Below, piece after piece: positions 21,938 through 22,906 of a stretch of DNA of 22,906 nt. Numbering within the stretch: position 1 is the first letter of the stretch; each line of letters starts with the position of its first letter. The stretch is from contig JAXMMT010000029.1 of NCBI GenBank assembly GCA_034399355.1, positions 1 to 22,906 of the forward strand, read 5' to 3'. The position numbers and the translations under genes were made by a program. The notes under the pieces are model-generated. The model was not told where the DNA came from, made no database searches, and worked only from the letters and a program-made list of their open reading frames with translations. The stretch comes from UBA2279 sp034399355. GTDB lineage: Bacteria; Actinomycetota; Coriobacteriia; Anaerosomatales; Anaerosomataceae.

Positions 21938-22906
21938 CCGTCCGCCTTGCCGAGAACCGGCGATGCCTTTAGCTGTGCCTCGAGCCACTCCTCGGCGGGA
22001 TCGGAGTCTATGGTGATCCCGCAGCCGGCGCCCCAGGCGACACTGCCATCCGAACGGTACTCCAGTGTCCGAATGAGCACCGCCGAGTCGATGCGACCGG
22101 ACATCGCCACCGCGAGCACGCCGGTGTAGGCGCCGCGGAGGCTCACTTCCAGCGACTCGATGATGCGCATCGCAGCGATCTTGGGCGCACCGGTGACCGA
22201 CCCGCAGGGGAACGTGGCAGCCAACAATTCGGGAACGCCCACGTCCGTCCGCAACCGGGAGCGCACGCGTGAGACCATCTGGTGGCAGTACGGCGTGGGG
22301 AAGACTTCGAGCAGAGGCTCCACGTGCACGCTGCCCGGCTCGCTCACACGCCCGAGATCGTTACGCTCCAGGTCCACGACCATGACGTGCTCGGCGCGCT
22401 CTTTTTCGCATGCGAGCAGCTCGCGCGCCGCGGCAGCGTCTTGAGCGGCATCTGCGTAGCGCGGCCGGGTGCCCTTTATGGGCCAGACCTCGGCGATGCG
22501 CCCTTCCACTGTGGCGGTCACGCTCACGAATCGCTCCGGCGAGACCGATGCCACCTCCGTCCCGCCGCCGAGCCAGAGCGCCGACATCGGACCTGCGGAG
22601 TGGGCATGCAGCCGCTCGAACGCAGCGGGCGCGGCAAGGCGCGGCGTGCCGGTCACGCGGTGGGTGAGGTTCAAGACGTAGACGTCTCCCGCACGAATGG
22701 AGTCCTGCACCGAGCGCACCCGTTTGCACCATCCGCGTTCATCGAAATCGCCCCGGGCGTCAAGCAGCAGCGGGCCGTCACCCGACGCTGGACACAGCGG
22801 CTCCGGCAACGGGGATGCTCTGTGTCCGAGCGGCACCCATGTGCCCGCGCAGCCGTGATACGCCGACTCGTACACGCGCACGTCGCTCGTGCCGTCGTAG
22901 CGGATC
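21934..22906 (-). CDS. pabB: Aminodeoxychorismate synthase component I, partial (PabB-like)
   Basis: This is the C-terminal part of a chorismate-binding enzyme; the 5' end is cut by the window edge, and coding continues to at least 22906 (IRYDGTSDVRVYESAYHG). Motifs are VWPIKGTRPR (the PIKGT lysine marks PabB rather than TrpE, which has PIAGT), ERAEHVMVVDLERNDLG, CGSVTGAPKIAAM and the C-terminal AWGAGCGITIDSDPAEEW. With PabA it aminates chorismate to 4-amino-4-deoxychorismate for folate synthesis in the cytoplasm. It converges on mscS; the two stop codons share the palindrome CTAG (21934-21937). No terminator fits between the genes. Confidence 0.9.
   Translation of the reverse strand, partial: IRYDGTSDVRVYESAYHGCAGTWVPLGHRASPLPEPLCPASGDGPLLLDARGDFDERGWCKRVRSVQDSIRAGDVYVLNLTHRVTGTPRLAAPAAFERLHAHSAGPMSALWLGGGTEVASVSPERFVSVTATVEGRIAEVWPIKGTRPRYADAAQDAAAARELLACEKERAEHVMVVDLERNDLGRVSEPGSVHVEPLLEVFPTPYCHQMVSRVRSRLRTDVGVPELLAATFPCGSVTGAPKIAAMRIIESLEVSLRGAYTGVLAVAMSGRIDSAVLIRTLEYRSDGSVAWGAGCGITIDSDPAEEWLEAQLKASPVLGKADG

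Overview
The window is about 22.9 kb of high-GC DNA. CCA-encoded tRNAs, frequent GTG starts, near-leaderless promoters and the overall gene set suggest an actinobacterial (Actinomycetota, perhaps Coriobacteriia-like) chromosome. This assignment is inference only.

Region 1 (1-17268) is an accessory island next to a tRNA-Glu(TTC) gene, whose intact copy lies at 17193-17268 on the minus strand. The last 26-28 bp of that tRNA recur as fragments at 2140-2167, 4683-4710 and 6657-6684, the pattern left by repeated site-specific integration. The units between copies share the same ends but carry different cargo. Unit E0 (partial, left edge to 2167) holds an AbiEi/AbiEii pair plus a DUF3024 gene; its nucleotidyltransferase is cut by the end of an IS21-type element. 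E1 (2140-4710) and E2 (4683-6684) each hold one two-gene antitoxin/nucleotidyltransferase operon and little else. E3 (6657-17218) is composite: a DegV, patatin, TetR, fused ABC exporter and HAD phosphatase block, then a decayed integrase fragment, then two more AbiE-like operons at 13369-15116 and 15286-16907. In all there are five distinct AbiE-type (type IV toxin-antitoxin-like) operons in 17 kb.

The unit ends are the most unusual part. One end, next to the tRNA core, has three TTGG and three CCAA words in opposite orientation, each phased at 10 bp. The other end has a tandem 12-mer GGGC-NN-CAAATC, a hairpin and an inverted 12-mer copy. The dinucleotide NN (AC, TA, GA or AA) is usually shared by both tandem copies and in three of four ends is matched in the inverted copy. 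Upstream of at least four antitoxin genes or remnants lie different concentric palindromes that overlap promoter-like elements, as expected for autoregulation. No intact integrase is present, so the units look like trans-mobilised or decayed cassettes.

Region 2 (17281-22906) looks like stable chromosome: tRNA-Lys(TTT) upstream of tRNA-Glu on the minus strand, then a tightly spaced plus-strand cluster of fused OtsA-OtsB trehalose-6-phosphate synthase/phosphatase, a TreT-like trehalose glycosyltransferase and an MscS mechanosensitive channel, a coherent osmotic-stress cluster. A convergent pabB-like gene, sharing the stop-codon CTAG with mscS, runs off the right edge.
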